From assembly GCF_018390695.1 (NCBI RefSeq), contig NZ_JAHBGF010000016.1, positions 248,001-312,000 on the forward strand: a stretch of 64,000 nt of DNA, read 5' to 3'. Shown piece after piece: positions 33,170 to 43,478 of this stretch (position 1 is its first letter; every line of letters begins with the position of its first letter). The position numbers were made by a program, and so were the translations under genes. The notes beneath the pieces were generated by a model. The model ran no database searches. It worked only from the letters and a program-made list of their open reading frames with translations, and was not told the origin of the DNA. This stretch comes from Ancylobacter sonchi. GTDB taxonomy: Bacteria; Pseudomonadota; Alphaproteobacteria; Rhizobiales; Xanthobacteraceae.

Positions 33170-34057
33170 ATGAGCGAGATCGGGGACGATACCATAGCCG
33201 GCGAGGCGGTCTCGCTGGCGCCGCGCGCGCCGGCCGTGGTGCCGCGCGTGCTGGCGCTGGCCAACCAGAAGGGCGGTGTCGGCAAGACCACCACCGCGAT
33301 CAATCTCGGCACGGCGCTGGCCGCCATCGGCGAGACGGTGCTGATCGTCGACCTCGACCCGCAGGGCAATGCCTCGACCGGGCTCGGCATCGAGCGCCGC
33401 GACCGGCGGATCTCCACCTATGACGTGATGTGCGGCGAGGCGACGCTGCGACAGGCGGCGCTGCCGACCGCGGTGCCGCGGCTGCATATCGCGCCGTCCA
33501 CCATGGACCTGTCGGGCCTGGAGCTGGAACTCGCCGCCTCGCGCGACCGCGCCTATCGGCTACGCGACGCGGTACGACGGCTGAACGCGGATTCGTCTCA
33601 TCAGCGTAACGAATCCCTCGAGTTCACCTATGTGCTGATCGACTGCCCGCCGTCGCTGAACCTGATCACCGTCAACGCCATGGCGGCGGCGAACGCCATT
33701 CTGGTGCCGCTGCAGTGCGAGTTCTTCGCGCTGGAGGGCCTCTCCCAGCTGCTGAAGACGGTGGAGCAGGTGCGGCAGACACTCAATCCCAGCCTGTCGA
33801 TCCATGGCGTGGTGCTCACCATGTTCGACGCCCGCAACAACCTGTCCAACCAGGTGGTGCAGGATGTGCGGCAGTTCATGGGCGAGAAGGTCTACGAGAC
33901 GATCATCCCGCGCAATGTGCGGGTGTCGGAGGCGCCGTCCTACGGCAAGCCGGTGCTGCTCTACGATCTCAAATGCGTGGGATCGCAGGCCTATCTTCGT
34001 CTCGCATCCGAAATAATCCAGCGCGAGCGCAATCTGCGCGCGTCGGCGACGGTCTGA
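33170..34057 (+). CDS. parA: ParA, chromosome-partitioning ATPase
   Basis: ParA drives segregation of the ParB-parS complex through ATP-dependent DNA binding. The 295-residue protein carries the deviant Walker A motif in 'LANQKGGVGKTTTAINLG' at about residues 30-47, the A' motif 'VLIVDLDPQGNASTGLG', and Walker B 'YVLIDCPPSLNLITVNAM'. A short N-terminal tail precedes the ATPase. It follows rsmG after 78 bases and is followed 19 bases later by parB. Confidence 0.96.
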   Translation: MSEIGDDTIAGEAVSLAPRAPAVVPRVLALANQKGGVGKTTTAINLGTALAAIGETVLIVDLDPQGNASTGLGIERRDRRISTYDVMCGEATLRQAALPTAVPRLHIAPSTMDLSGLELELAASRDRAYRLRDAVRRLNADSSHQRNESLEFTYVLIDCPPSLNLITVNAMAAANAILVPLQCEFFALEGLSQLLKTVEQVRQTLNPSLSIHGVVLTMFDARNNLSNQVVQDVRQFMGEKVYETIIPRNVRVSEAPSYGKPVLLYDLKCVGSQAYLRLASEIIQRERNLRASATV

Positions 34058-34076
34058 ACGGTTCTAGGAGCGCTCC

Positions 34077-34988
34077 ATGGCAATGGCGGAAGATGGTGGC
34101 CGTTCGCGGCTCGGTCGCGGTCTGGCGGCGCTGATCGGCGATTTCGGCGACGATAGCCCGGCGACGCCGGAGCGCGCCGCGCCTTCAGGCGCGGCGCGAC
34201 GGGTGCCGGTGGCCTTCCTGCGGCCGAACCCGCGCAACCCGCGCCGGACCTTCGTCGAGGCGGATCTCGAGGATCTCGCCAATTCGATCCGCGAGCGCGG
34301 CATCATCCAGCCGATCGTGGTGCGCCAGCAGGCGGGCCAGCGGGACGCCTATGAGATCGTCGCCGGCGAGCGGCGCTGGCGCGCCTCGCAGCGCGCCGGC
34401 GTGCACGAGGTGCCGATCGTCGTCGTCGACGTATCCGATCGCGAGGCGCTGGAAATCGCCATCATCGAGAACGTCCAGCGCGCCGACCTCAACCCGCTGG
34501 AGGAAGCGGCGGGCTACCAGGAGCTCGCCGACCAGTTCGACTATTCGCAGAACGACCTGGCGCGGGTGATCGGCAAGAGCCGCTCGCACGTCGCCAACAC
34601 GCTTCGGCTCCTGAAGCTGCCGGACAGCGTGAAGGCCTATCTCGCCGACGGCCGGCTGTCGGCCGGCCATGCGAGGGCGTTGCTGACGCAGGACGACCCG
34701 GAGACCATTGCGCGCGCCATCGTCGAGCAGGGGCTGAATGTGCGCGCCGTCGAGGCGCTGGCGCAGGAGCTCAACGAGGCGAAGGCACAAGCCGAGGGCA
34801 AGCCGGCGCGCAAGCCGCGCACGGCGCGCGAGGTCGATGCCGACACGAAGGCGCTGGAAAAGCAGCTTTCGGATGTACTCGGCCTCACGGTCAGCCTGCG
34901 GCATGACGGCAAGGCCGGCGAGCTCCGCATCCGCTACGCCTCGCTGGAGCAGCTCGACGAGCTGTGCCGCCGGCTGTCGGCGGGCTGA
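34077..34988 (+). CDS. parB: ParB, centromere-binding CTPase
   Basis: ParB loads at parS and spreads as a CTP-dependent clamp. The 303-residue protein begins 'RSRLGRGLAALIGD', the ParA-activating tail. The ParB/Srx domain contains 'GIIQPIVVR' and the CTP-binding 'GERRWRA' at about 97-103. The HTH 'DLARVIGKSRSHVANTLRLLKLP' lies near 160-182. The C-terminal segment is the dimerisation domain. A second in-frame ATG at 34083 is possible. Exact and near-exact target sites are nearby. Confidence 0.96.
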   Translation: MAMAEDGGRSRLGRGLAALIGDFGDDSPATPERAAPSGAARRVPVAFLRPNPRNPRRTFVEADLEDLANSIRERGIIQPIVVRQQAGQRDAYEIVAGERRWRASQRAGVHEVPIVVVDVSDREALEIAIIENVQRADLNPLEEAAGYQELADQFDYSQNDLARVIGKSRSHVANTLRLLKLPDSVKAYLADGRLSAGHARALLTQDDPETIARAIVEQGLNVRAVEALAQELNEAKAQAEGKPARKPRTAREVDADTKALEKQLSDVLGLTVSLRHDGKAGELRIRYASLEQLDELCRRLSAG

Positions 34989-35022
34989 CCCACTTCCGAT
35001 TCGAGAACGAAACGAACGACGC

Positions 35023-36048
35023 TCAGCCGCGCCGGGCGGCGGCGGCGAGCTGAAGCAGCGCGCGCTCGGCCAGCTCCGGCCCGAGCAGCGCATTGCGGCG
35101 CGCGGCGAGCAGGGCATCGTCGACGGCGAGCAGCGCCTTCTCAAGCCGGGCGGCGGTCCATGAGCGCAGCGCCTTCTCGACCAGTGGCTTGCGGCGGAAG
35201 TGGATCGCCGGGCGGGCGCCGTCGATGGCCCGCTCGACGCTGCCTCCCGCCTCGATGCCGAGCCGCATCAGATGCAGCCCCTGGGCGGCGCGAGCCACCG
35301 AGCCGAGGATGACGTCGCCGCGCATGCCTTCGCCCAGCGCCTTGCGATAGGCGGTGGCGGCCTCGGCCGAGAGGCCCGCGAGTGCGTTGTCGACCACCTC
35401 GTCGAGGGCGAGCGCCGAGGCGTCGCCGACGATGTCGCGCACATGCCGGGCGGTGATGCGCGGCTCGCCGGCGACATAGAGCAGCAGCTTCTCGACCTCG
35501 CCGCGCGAGGCGAGACGGTCGCCGCCGAGCAGCGACATCAGCTCCTCGCGGGCATCGCGGTCGATGGCGATCCCGGCGCCGGCGGTCATGGTGTCGATCA
35601 GCCGGGCGAGGTCACGCTCGCTGTCAGCGTAGCAGGCGACGGCGTTGGCGCGCGGCGAGGATTCGCAGCTGGTCCGCAACGGCGCGCCCTTCTTGAGGTC
35701 GCCGGCTTCGATCACCACCACCGCGTCGAGAGCGGGCATGGCCAGCAGCGCCTCGACGGCGGGAACGATGTTCTTCGAGCCGGCGCGTACCGAGATCACC
35801 CGCCGGCCGCCGAACAGCGCCACCGTGCCGGCTTCGTCGACCAGCCGGCCGGGATCGCCGGCGATGTCGTCGCCGTCGATCCGCACCAGGCCGAACGGAT
35901 CGGTGGAGCCTTCCCCGGCTTTGGCGAGGAAGATGCGGGCGCGCTCGCGCACCAACCCGGTGTCCGGCCCGAACAGCAGCAGCACCGGCCGCAGTGGATC
36001 GATGCGCGACAGCGTGGCCTCGACGTCGCCGGGCCTGACCGCGACCAT
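35023..36048 (-). CDS. holA: DNA polymerase III delta subunit
   Basis: HolA is the wrench subunit of the clamp loader. The 341-residue product starts 'MVAVRPGDVEATLSR', then 'PVLLLFGPDTGLVRERA', 'LFGGRRVISVR', and 'ELMSLLGGDRLASRGEVEKLLLY', which is typical of delta subunits. It lacks a functional Walker A, as expected. The frame extends upstream inside lptE, but similarity begins here. It lies 7 bases after lptE and converges with parB. Confidence 0.94.
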   Translation of the reverse strand: MVAVRPGDVEATLSRIDPLRPVLLLFGPDTGLVRERARIFLAKAGEGSTDPFGLVRIDGDDIAGDPGRLVDEAGTVALFGGRRVISVRAGSKNIVPAVEALLAMPALDAVVVIEAGDLKKGAPLRTSCESSPRANAVACYADSERDLARLIDTMTAGAGIAIDRDAREELMSLLGGDRLASRGEVEKLLLYVAGEPRITARHVRDIVGDASALALDEVVDNALAGLSAEAATAYRKALGEGMRGDVILGSVARAAQGLHLMRLGIEAGGSVERAIDGARPAIHFRRKPLVEKALRSWTAARLEKALLAVDDALLAARRNALLGPELAERALLQLAAAARRG

Positions 36049-36055
36049 AAGGGGC

Positions 36056-36700
36056 TCAGCTCTTCGGCGGCGCCGAGGTGGGCGTGCCGATGAGGGGCGT
36101 AGAGGGATCGGTGATGGTGGCGGATCCGGCCGCCGCGCCGACGCTGCCCTTGTTGGTGAAATAGACCGCCAGCTGGCTGCGGATGGTCTCGGCCACCACG
36201 GTGGACGCGCGGTTCTGCGCGTCGCGGATGGCGCGGGCGCGAGCGAAGCGCTGGTAGCCGCTGTCGATCGAGGCCTTGCCAAAGGCGTTGGAGGCGGTGA
36301 CCGGCTTCTTGTCGTTGCCGGCCTCGAACAGCTGCCACTTCGAATCGACGGTGATCATCTCGACCTCGGGCAGGCCGGAGACCGGGTCGATGATGACCGA
36401 GCTGGTGTTGTCGGTGATGTTCAGCACCAGCCGGTAGGGGGCGCCGACCGGGTTGCCCGCGCCGCCGGTGAGGGCGAAGATCAGGTCGTTGCGCACCTCG
36501 TTGGAGACGCGCCCCTGGGCGAACACCACCTCGACGTCGCGCAGCTGGTCCTGCAGCCCGGTGCCGGCCTCGTTGGTGCTGTTGGCGTACATCGGCCGGA
36601 AGCAGCCGGTGGTGAGACCGGACAGCAGCACGACGCCGGCGAGGGCGATGAGGCGGCGGCGGGACGGCGCGGCTTTGCGCGGGAAGTCAGGCGACGACAT
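36056..36700 (-). CDS. lptE: LptE-like LPS assembly lipoprotein
   Basis: LptE plugs the LptD barrel that inserts lipopolysaccharide in the outer membrane. The 214-residue protein has a basic start, a hydrophobic core '[17 protein letters not shown]' and a lipobox cysteine at C33, followed by 'FRPMYANS', a typical alphaproteobacterial LptE beginning. '[23 protein letters not shown]' is a central strand pair. It sits between leuS and holA, which is the usual context, and overlaps leuS by 14 bases. Confidence 0.92.
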   Translation of the reverse strand: MSSPDFPRKAAPSRRRLIALAGVVLLSGLTTGCFRPMYANSTNEAGTGLQDQLRDVEVVFAQGRVSNEVRNDLIFALTGGAGNPVGAPYRLVLNITDNTSSVIIDPVSGLPEVEMITVDSKWQLFEAGNDKKPVTASNAFGKASIDSGYQRFARARAIRDAQNRASTVVAETIRSQLAVYFTNKGSVGAAAGSATITDPSTPLIGTPTSAPPKS

Positions 36701-39326
36701 TCACGATCCTCTGCGGAACCACGATGATACGCTTCGGCGCGCGCCCGTCGAGGGCCTCGGCGACGAGATCGAGCGCCAGCACCGCCTGTTCGACCTCGGC
36801 GGGGCTCGCCTGCTTCGGCACGGTGATCTCGCCACGCCGCTTGCCGTTGATCTGGATCGGCAGCGTCACGCTGTCGTCGACCAGCAAAGCGGGGTCGCTC
36901 GCCGGCCAATGGGCGGTAGCGGCGAGACCTTCCTGGCCGAGCACCGTCCAGCATTCCTCAGCGAGATGCGGCACCATCGGCGCCACCACCGACACCAGGA
37001 TCGATGCCGCCTCGCGCAGGGCGAAGGCGAAGTCGGGCGCAGCCGTGCCGGCCTTGCGCGCCGCCACGAGCGCGTCGCCGAACTCATTGGCGAAGCCATG
37101 CACGCGGGCGACGGCCACGTTGAAGCGCAGGCGCTCGATATCATCGGCCACCTGGACGGCGAGACGATGGGAGGCGCGGCGCAGCGCGGTCGATTCGGCG
37201 CCGAAATCACCGGGCGCGGCGACGCCGGCCGGGGCCAGCGCGACGGTGTCGCCGACCAGCCGCCAGATGCGCTGCACGAAGCGCCAGGCGCCCTCGATGC
37301 CGGCGCTGGTCCATTCGCTGTCGCGCTCCGGCGGGGTGTCGGAGAGCATGAACCAGCGGGCGCAGTCGACGCCATAGGTGTCGGCCACCACTTCCGGCGG
37401 CACGACGTTGCGCTTCGACTTCGACATCTTCTCCGGCGCGCCGACGGTGACCGGTTCATCGGTGCCGACGCGCACGGCGGTGCCGTCCGGCCGCTTCTCG
37501 ACCTCCTCGGGGAACAGCCACTTGCCGGTGGCGTCCTTGTAGGTCTCGTGGACGATCATGCCTTGAGTGAACAGGCCGGCGAAAGGCTCCTTCACCGAGA
37601 CGCGGCCGATCTTCGCCAGCGTGCGGGTGAAGAAGCGCGAATAGAGCAGGTGCAGGATCGCGTGCTCGATGCCGCCGATGTACTGGTCGACGGCGAGCCA
37701 AGCGTCGGCGGCGTCCTTCTGCAAGGGCGCGGTGTCGGGCTGGGAGGCGAAGCGGGCGAAGTACCAGGACGAATCCACGAAGGTGTCCATGGTGTCGGTC
37801 TCGCGCCGGGCCTTGGCGCCGCAGTTCGGGCAGTCGACGTGCTTCCAGGTCGGGTGGCGGTCGAGCGGGTTGCCGGGCTGGTCGAAGGTGACGTCCTCCG
37901 GCAGGCGCACCGGCAGCTGGTCCTCGGGCACCGCCACCGGGCCACAGCTCTCGCAATGGATGACCGGGATCGGGCAGCCCCAATAGCGCTGGCGCGAAAT
38001 GCCCCAGTCGCGCAGGCGGTAGTTGACCGCCCGCTCGCCGACCGGCGCATTGCCGGCGATCTCGTTCTCGAGGCGCAGCGCCACGGCTTCCTTCGCCTGC
38101 GGCACGTTGTTGCCGTCGAGGAAGCCGGAATTGAACAGCGTGCCGTCGCCGTCATACGGGCCGTCGGCCACCGAGAACTGCGCCGGATCGGCGCCGGTCG
38201 GCAGCACCACCGGCACGATCGGCAGGCGGTACTTGGTGGCGAAGTCGAAGTCGCGCTGGTCATGCGCCGGGCAGCCGAAGATGGCGCCGGTGCCGTAATC
38301 CATCAGCACGAAATTGGCGACATAGACCGGCACCGAGGGACCGCCCAGCGGATGGGCGACCTTGAGGCCGGTATCGTAGCCCATCTTCTCCTGCGTCTCG
38401 ATCTCGGCGGTGGAGGTGCCGCCGCGACGGCACTCCTCGACGAAGGCCTTCAGCGCCGGATCCGTCGCCGCCAGCGCCTCGGTGAGCGGGTGGCCGGGCG
38501 ACAGCGCCAGGAAGGAGGCGCCGAACAGCGTGTCCGGGCGGGTGGTGTAGACCTTGATCTCGGTGGGCAGGCCAGCGGGGGCGTCTTCCAATGCGAAGCG
38601 GACATGCAGGCCCTCGGAACGGCCGATCCAGTTGCGCTGCATCAGGCGCACCTTGTCCGGCCAGCGCTCCAGCGTGTCGAGGCCGGCGAGCAGCTCCTCG
38701 GAGGCGTCGGAGATGCGGAAGAACCATTGGGCGAGCTTGCGGCGCTCGACGAGGGCGCCGGAGCGCCAGCCGCGGCCGTCGATCACCTGCTCGTTGGCGA
38801 GCACGGTGTTGTCGACCGGGTCCCAGTTCACCTCGCTCTCGCGGCGATAGACGAAGCCCGCCTTGAGGAACTGCAGGAAGATGCGCTGCTGCTCGCCATA
38901 ATAGGACGGATCGCAGGTGGCGATCTCGCGCGACCAGTCGAGCGACAGGCCGAGCAGCTTGAGCTGCTCGCGCATGGTGGCGATGTTCTCGTAGGTCCAC
39001 TTGCCCGGATGGGTGTTGCGCTCGATGGCGGCGTTCTCGGCCGGCAGGCCGAAGGCGTCCCAGCCCATCGGGTGCAGGACGTTGAAGCCCTTCATCCGCT
39101 TGAAGCGCGCCACCACGTCGCCCATGACGTAGTTGCGGCCATGGCCGATATGGATGCGCCCCGACGGATAGGGGAACATCTCCAGCACATAGTATTTCGG
39201 CCGCGGATCGTCATTGGCCGTGCGGTAGATGCCGCGCTCGTCCCAGAGCTTCTGCCAGCGGGGTTCCGCCTCACGGGCATTATAGCGTTCGGTGGTGGTC
39301 GAGGTCTGGGGCGAAGGCGATGTCAT
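36687..39326 (-). CDS. leuS: Leucyl-tRNA synthetase
   Basis: LeuRS charges tRNA-Leu. The 879-residue class I enzyme has the HIGH motif at residues 59-62 ('[11 protein letters not shown]') and KMSKS at 633-637. The CP1 editing domain lies between, with '[13 protein letters not shown]' and '[13 protein letters not shown]'. A zinc-like pair of CxxC motifs ('HCESCG' and 'CPNCG') is present. The C-terminal part holds '[13 protein letters not shown]'. It heads the leuS-lptE-holA operon. Confidence 0.97.
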   Translation of the reverse strand: MTSPSPQTSTTTERYNAREAEPRWQKLWDERGIYRTANDDPRPKYYVLEMFPYPSGRIHIGHGRNYVMGDVVARFKRMKGFNVLHPMGWDAFGLPAENAAIERNTHPGKWTYENIATMREQLKLLGLSLDWSREIATCDPSYYGEQQRIFLQFLKAGFVYRRESEVNWDPVDNTVLANEQVIDGRGWRSGALVERRKLAQWFFRISDASEELLAGLDTLERWPDKVRLMQRNWIGRSEGLHVRFALEDAPAGLPTEIKVYTTRPDTLFGASFLALSPGHPLTEALAATDPALKAFVEECRRGGTSTAEIETQEKMGYDTGLKVAHPLGGPSVPVYVANFVLMDYGTGAIFGCPAHDQRDFDFATKYRLPIVPVVLPTGADPAQFSVADGPYDGDGTLFNSGFLDGNNVPQAKEAVALRLENEIAGNAPVGERAVNYRLRDWGISRQRYWGCPIPVIHCESCGPVAVPEDQLPVRLPEDVTFDQPGNPLDRHPTWKHVDCPNCGAKARRETDTMDTFVDSSWYFARFASQPDTAPLQKDAADAWLAVDQYIGGIEHAILHLLYSRFFTRTLAKIGRVSVKEPFAGLFTQGMIVHETYKDATGKWLFPEEVEKRPDGTAVRVGTDEPVTVGAPEKMSKSKRNVVPPEVVADTYGVDCARWFMLSDTPPERDSEWTSAGIEGAWRFVQRIWRLVGDTVALAPAGVAAPGDFGAESTALRRASHRLAVQVADDIERLRFNVAVARVHGFANEFGDALVAARKAGTAAPDFAFALREAASILVSVVAPMVPHLAEECWTVLGQEGLAATAHWPASDPALLVDDSVTLPIQINGKRRGEITVPKQASPAEVEQAVLALDLVAEALDGRAPKRIIVVPQRIVNVVA

Positions 39327-39447
39327 GGAAGCCGGTCTTGTCGTCGCGGTCGGTGGGAGTCGGGCGGGGATGGCAGGCCGCCCGCGCGCGGAAAATCGCG
39401 CGCAAGGACTGGCGGCGCCGGACTAGGGCACGAAGTCGGCGCCGCGG

Positions 39448-41175
39448 TCAACCTCCGGCGGCGCCTCGCCTCGCCGTGGCGGAGACGGCGCTCGCCTTGT
39501 CGCCACTCCCTGGGCCGCCCGGCCGTACCAGCCCGGCGAGCCGCACCCGGTTGCGGCCGGCCTGCTTGGCGGCATAGAGCGCCTGGTCGGCCGCCATCAT
39601 CAGGTCGCCGCCGAACAGTTCCGGCCGAGGCTCGCAGGTGGCGCAGCCGATGCTGACCGTGACGGGGCCACCAACCACCGAGGCGTGGTCGAGGCCGAGT
39701 TCCTCGACCGCCCGCCGCAGCCGCTCGGCGAGCTCGGCCGCCGAGGCGAGAGTGGCGCCGGGCAGCAGCACGGCGAATTCCTCGCCGCCGACGCGGGCGA
39801 TCACGTCGGTGCCGGCCACCGCGCCGGCGAGCGCCTGGGCGATGCGGCTGAGGCAGCGGTCGCCGTCCAAATGGCCGTAATGGTCGTTGTAGATCTTGAA
39901 GTCGTCGACATCGATCATCAGCACGCCGAGATGGCGGGCCGTGCTCCATTGCACGGCGAAGACGGCGTCGAAGCTGCGCCGGTTGGCGATGCCGGTGAGC
40001 GGATCGAGGCTGGCCAGCGAGCTGAGCCGCCTGTTGGCGCTGCGCAGCGCCTCCTCGCGATGGGTGAGCTCCTCCGCCATCGCCTCGAAGGCGGAGGTGA
40101 GCGGCGCCAGCTCGGTGATGACCACCCGGCCGCCCTCGCGCTCGTGCTCGTCGCGCTTGCCCTGGCCGAAGCGGGTGAGGCGGCGCGACAGCGCCTGCAC
40201 CGGGGCGACGATCAGTCTTTCGCCGGCGATCCACAGCCCGGCCAGCAGCATGGCGATGGCGGCGAGCAGCGTCGCCCCCGCCCGCCAGGTGGCACGCTCG
40301 ACCTCGCGCGTCACCGCCGTCAGGTCGATGCCGACGATGAGATGCATGTTGCTGGCGGGCAGGCGGCCGAAACCGTACAGCCGCATGCGGCCGTCCGGCC
40401 CGGCGGCGGTGACGGTGCCCTGGCTGCGGGCCATGGCGGCGCGCACCGGACCGGTGCCGGCGAGCGTGCGGCCCACCAGCTGGTGGCGATCGGGAAAGGC
40501 GGTGAGGGTAAGGCCGGCGGCATCGACGACGATGGCCTCGGCATTGCTGCCCAGCTGGTTGGCGAAGGATTTCGGGAACAGTTCGTCGATGCCGAGCCGC
40601 GCCATCACGGCGCCGCGCGGCATGCCGTCATCGTCGAACAGCGGCTGGGCGAGATAGATCGCCGGCATCGGGTCGAGCAGGCGCTGCGGCACGGGGTCGA
40701 GATTGGCGATGCCGCGCATGGCGATCTTGAAATAGTCGCGGCCGGCGACGCTCAAGCCGACCGCCTTCTCGGTGGTGCCGCAGACGATGAGGCCGTCGGC
40801 ATTGGCGACGAACAGCGATTCGACAGAGCCCGACACCGCCAATATGGCCGGCAGGTCCGGGCAGAACTGCTCGCCGACCTGCGATGCCACGGTGGCCAGC
40901 ATGGAGCGCGCGGCGACCAGCGCCAGATTGTAGTTGCCGACGCCCTGCTCCACCACGTCGAGCACCTGCGTGCGCGCGGCGGCGAGCCGTTCCTGGTGGA
41001 GGCCGACAATGCTGGAGGTTCGTTCGGCGACAAGCAGGGCCATCGCCAGGATGACGAAGACGGCGAGGCGCACCCGGAGGCTGACGGTCCGCACGCGCGG
41101 ACGGACCGTGGAGGGGGCGCGGGATCGTAAGGGGCCGGGAGAGGGGGCCTCGTCGGCGCCCCGATCTTTCGTCAC
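39448..41175 (-). CDS. Membrane diguanylate cyclase with periplasmic sensor, HAMP and GGDEF domains
   Basis: A first membrane helix 'LRVRLAVFVILAMALLVAE' is followed by a periplasmic Cache-like sensor of about 230 residues, a second helix 'GATLLAAIAMLLAGLWIAG', a HAMP segment with 'RLTRFGQG' and a C-terminal GGDEF domain. The active site reads GGEEF at about 463-467, so it should make c-di-GMP. The inhibitory RxxD site five residues before it reads AGTD and lacks arginine. The start is uncertain; a GTG at 41175 gives 575 residues, and the frame is open to 41337, where it meets the divergent yggS start. Confidence 0.9.
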   Translation of the reverse strand: MTKDRGADEAPSPGPLRSRAPSTVRPRVRTVSLRVRLAVFVILAMALLVAERTSSIVGLHQERLAAARTQVLDVVEQGVGNYNLALVAARSMLATVASQVGEQFCPDLPAILAVSGSVESLFVANADGLIVCGTTEKAVGLSVAGRDYFKIAMRGIANLDPVPQRLLDPMPAIYLAQPLFDDDGMPRGAVMARLGIDELFPKSFANQLGSNAEAIVVDAAGLTLTAFPDRHQLVGRTLAGTGPVRAAMARSQGTVTAAGPDGRMRLYGFGRLPASNMHLIVGIDLTAVTREVERATWRAGATLLAAIAMLLAGLWIAGERLIVAPVQALSRRLTRFGQGKRDEHEREGGRVVITELAPLTSAFEAMAEELTHREEALRSANRRLSSLASLDPLTGIANRRSFDAVFAVQWSTARHLGVLMIDVDDFKIYNDHYGHLDGDRCLSRIAQALAGAVAGTDVIARVGGEEFAVLLPGATLASAAELAERLRRAVEELGLDHASVVGGPVTVSIGCATCEPRPELFGGDLMMAADQALYAAKQAGRNRVRLAGLVRPGGPGSGDKASAVSATARRGAAGG

Positions 41176-41335
41176 CGAATGTCGTGCGTGCTCTGGCCAG
41201 CGATATCTGAGGCTACTCCGAGTGTCGGCACCCGGCAAGGATAGGTGCGCGAAATCCCGCGCGGCGGCTGTCAAATCGCGCCATTGCTTGGCATATGAGG
41301 CGTCTGGTTCGCCCGCCGCCCGAAGGAAGCCCGCC

Positions 41336-42022
41336 ATGACCGCCGCTTCGCCCGCCGTCTCGACCGTTCCCCTCTACCTCGCCGAGGTGCGCGCCGCCAT
41401 CGCCCGCGCCTGTCGCGACGCCGGACGGCCGGAGGACGCCGCCAGGCTGGTCGCGGTGTCCAAGACCTTCGACGCCGACGCCATCCGCCCGGCGCTGGAG
41501 GCCGGGCAGCGTCGCTTCGGCGAGAACCGGGTGCAGGAGGCCAAGGCGAAATGGCCGGAGCTGAAGGCGGAGTATCCCGATGTCGAGCTGCACCTGATCG
41601 GGCCGCTGCAGAGCAACAAGGTGCGCGAGGCGCTGGCGCTGTTCGACGTGATCCACACGCTGGACCGTCCCTCGCTGGCGAAGGAGCTCGCCAAGGAGAT
41701 CCCGCGCTCTGGCCGGCCGGCGCCCCGGCTGCTGGTGCAGATCAATACCGGCGAGGAACCGCAAAAGGCCGGCGTGGCGCCGCTGGAAGCCGATGGCTTC
41801 CTCAAGGCCTGCCGCGACGAATACGGCCTCGCGGTGGAGGGGCTGATGTGCATCCCGCCGGCCGGCGAGCCGGCGGCGCCGCATTTCGCGCTGCTCGCCA
41901 CCATCGCCCGGCGCAACGGGCTGTCGGTGCTCTCCATGGGGATGAGCGGCGACTACGAGACCGCGGTGGCGCTGGGCGCCACCCATGTGCGGGTCGGCAG
42001 CGCCATTTTCGGCGCGCGCTGA
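41336..42022 (+). CDS. YggS-family pyridoxal-phosphate homeostasis protein
   Basis: The 228-residue single-domain PLP protein resembles YggS/PROSC, which binds PLP and helps balance vitamin B6 and amino-acid pools. The PLP lysine is in 'LVAVSKTFDADAI'. 'RRFGENRVQEAKAKWPEL' and 'LHLIGPLQSNKVREAL' are family hallmarks, as are 'QINTGEEPQKAGV' and 'LSMGMSGDYETAVALGATHVRVGSAIFG'. It is divergent from the diguanylate cyclase and follows its likely control region of about 160 bases. Confidence 0.95.
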   Translation: MTAASPAVSTVPLYLAEVRAAIARACRDAGRPEDAARLVAVSKTFDADAIRPALEAGQRRFGENRVQEAKAKWPELKAEYPDVELHLIGPLQSNKVREALALFDVIHTLDRPSLAKELAKEIPRSGRPAPRLLVQINTGEEPQKAGVAPLEADGFLKACRDEYGLAVEGLMCIPPAGEPAAPHFALLATIARRNGLSVLSMGMSGDYETAVALGATHVRVGSAIFGAR

Positions 42023-42042
42023 GGACGCTTAACCAAGGCGGC

Positions 42043-42618
42043 TCAGCCGACCACGAGGGCGGTGCGGGGACCGATGCGCGCCAGCAGCCGCATCAGGTCG
42101 GCGCGGCGGAAGGCGATGCAGCCAGCGGTGGGCTCGAAGCCCTCGCGCGCCAGATGGACGAACACCGCCGATCCGCGCCGGGCGCGGCGCGGGCGCTGGT
42201 TGTGGTCGAGCACCAGTACGAGGTCGTAGAGGTGGTCCGGCCGCCACATCTCCTCATGCGAGGGGCGGAACGGCGCGCGCACCGGCCGGTTGTAGCGCCC
42301 ATGCGACGGCGCATCGCACCACAGGTCGTCCGGCCGGGTGCGGCGCAGCGGCAGGCCGCTCGCCGGCCGCCGGCCGTGATCGGCGCGCCAGCGCAGCTCG
42401 AGCGGGTGCCAGGTGCCGGCCGGGGTGGCGCCGTCGCCCTCGCGCTTGTCATGGCGGATGCCGCCGCGCCCGAGCGCCACCGGGGCGGCGAATCCCGGTG
42501 CCAGAACGAGGCCGCGCGTGGGGCTGCCGGGGCGGGCGACCACGCGCAGCCGGGCGATCGTCCCCGGCTTTTGTTTGCGAAAGCTCTTCTTCTTCACGCG
42601 TTTTCCGTTCACGATCAC
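42043..42618 (-). CDS. L,D-transpeptidase (YkuD domain)
   Basis: The YkuD fold is seen from about residue 20 to 190. The catalytic segment 'VFVHLAREGFEPTAGCIAF' contains the histidine and the cysteine. Such enzymes form 3-3 peptidoglycan crosslinks or attach proteins to peptidoglycan in the periplasm. No clear signal peptide is visible: the N-terminus 'NGKRVKKKSFRKQKPG' is strongly basic. The GTG start at 42618 is therefore uncertain. It lies divergent to cenR. Confidence 0.88.
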   Translation of the reverse strand: MIVNGKRVKKKSFRKQKPGTIARLRVVARPGSPTRGLVLAPGFAAPVALGRGGIRHDKREGDGATPAGTWHPLELRWRADHGRRPASGLPLRRTRPDDLWCDAPSHGRYNRPVRAPFRPSHEEMWRPDHLYDLVLVLDHNQRPRRARRGSAVFVHLAREGFEPTAGCIAFRRADLMRLLARIGPRTALVVG

Positions 42619-42778
42619 GTCACGAGCCGGGCCGTATCGCCTTTTAGCGTCGCGGTCACTCTTGCCGAAGGTGCCGAGCCTGCCTAGTCCGGGAGCGTGA
42701 TCGACGACGAAGCTGACATCACGCCTGGGTTTCGGAAGACGGACAGGCAGCGCAACTCAAGCGATCGGAAGCTGACAG

Positions 42779-43465
42779 ATGGCGAATGCTCAAAGGGTTC
42801 TGGTGGTCGACGACGACAGGGAACTGCGCGAGGCCCTGGTGGAGCAGCTCGCCCTCTATGACGAGTTCGAGGTGGTATCCGCCGACAGCGTGCGCGCCGC
42901 GCAGGAAGCGGTCGACAATGGCCGCATCGACCTGGTGCTGATGGATGTCGGCCTGCCGGACGGCGACGGCCGCGAGGCGGTGCGCGCCATGCGCCAGAAG
43001 GGCTTCAAGGCGCCGGTGATCATGCTCACCGGCCACGACACCGACAGCGACACCATCATGGGGCTGGAAGCCGGCGCCAATGATTATGTGGCCAAGCCGT
43101 TCCGCTTCGCGGTGCTGCTCGCCCGGCTGCGGGCGCAGATGCGCTCGCACGAGGCGAGCGAGGACGCGGTGTTCACCATCGGGCCGTACACCTTCCGCCC
43201 CGGCGCCAAGATGCTGGTGACTGAGCGCAACTCCAAGATCCGCCTCACCGAGAAGGAGACGGCGATCCTGCGCTATCTCTACCGCGCGGGGAAGAAGCCG
43301 GTGGCGCGCGAGATCCTGCTGCAGGAAGTGTGGGGCTACAATTCCGGCGTCACCACTCACACGCTGGAAACCCACATCTACCGGCTGCGGCAGAAGATCG
43401 AGAAGGATCCGTCCCACCCGAATCTGCTGGCTACCGAGGCCGGCGGCTACAAACTGGTACCCTGA
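42779..43465 (+). CDS. cenR: OmpR-family response regulator, CenR/OtpR type
   Basis: The receiver domain (about residues 5-118) has acidic residues D11-D13, phospho-acceptor D56 in 'LVLMDVGLP' and K106 in 'YVAKPFRF'. The C-terminal winged helix includes 'RLTEKETAILRYLYR', 'LQEVWGYNSGVTTHTLETHIYRLRQKIE' and 'YKLVP'. The pairing with the following cyclic-nucleotide-domain gene matches Brucella otpR, an orthologue of Caulobacter cenR, which controls cell-envelope integrity. No sensor kinase is adjacent, as in those genomes. The exact orthologue name is inferred from context and sequence style. Confidence 0.85.
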   Translation: MANAQRVLVVDDDRELREALVEQLALYDEFEVVSADSVRAAQEAVDNGRIDLVLMDVGLPDGDGREAVRAMRQKGFKAPVIMLTGHDTDSDTIMGLEAGANDYVAKPFRFAVLLARLRAQMRSHEASEDAVFTIGPYTFRPGAKMLVTERNSKIRLTEKETAILRYLYRAGKKPVAREILLQEVWGYNSGVTTHTLETHIYRLRQKIEKDPSHPNLLATEAGGYKLVP

Positions 43466-43478
43466 CCGCGCGTCAGGT

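Noticed and set aside
36453-39656. A very long plus-strand open frame (about 1067 codons) opposite leuS
   Set aside because: It is antisense to a certain leuS gene. Its product is histidine-, arginine- and glycine-rich with no domain, an effect of high GC on the complementary strand.
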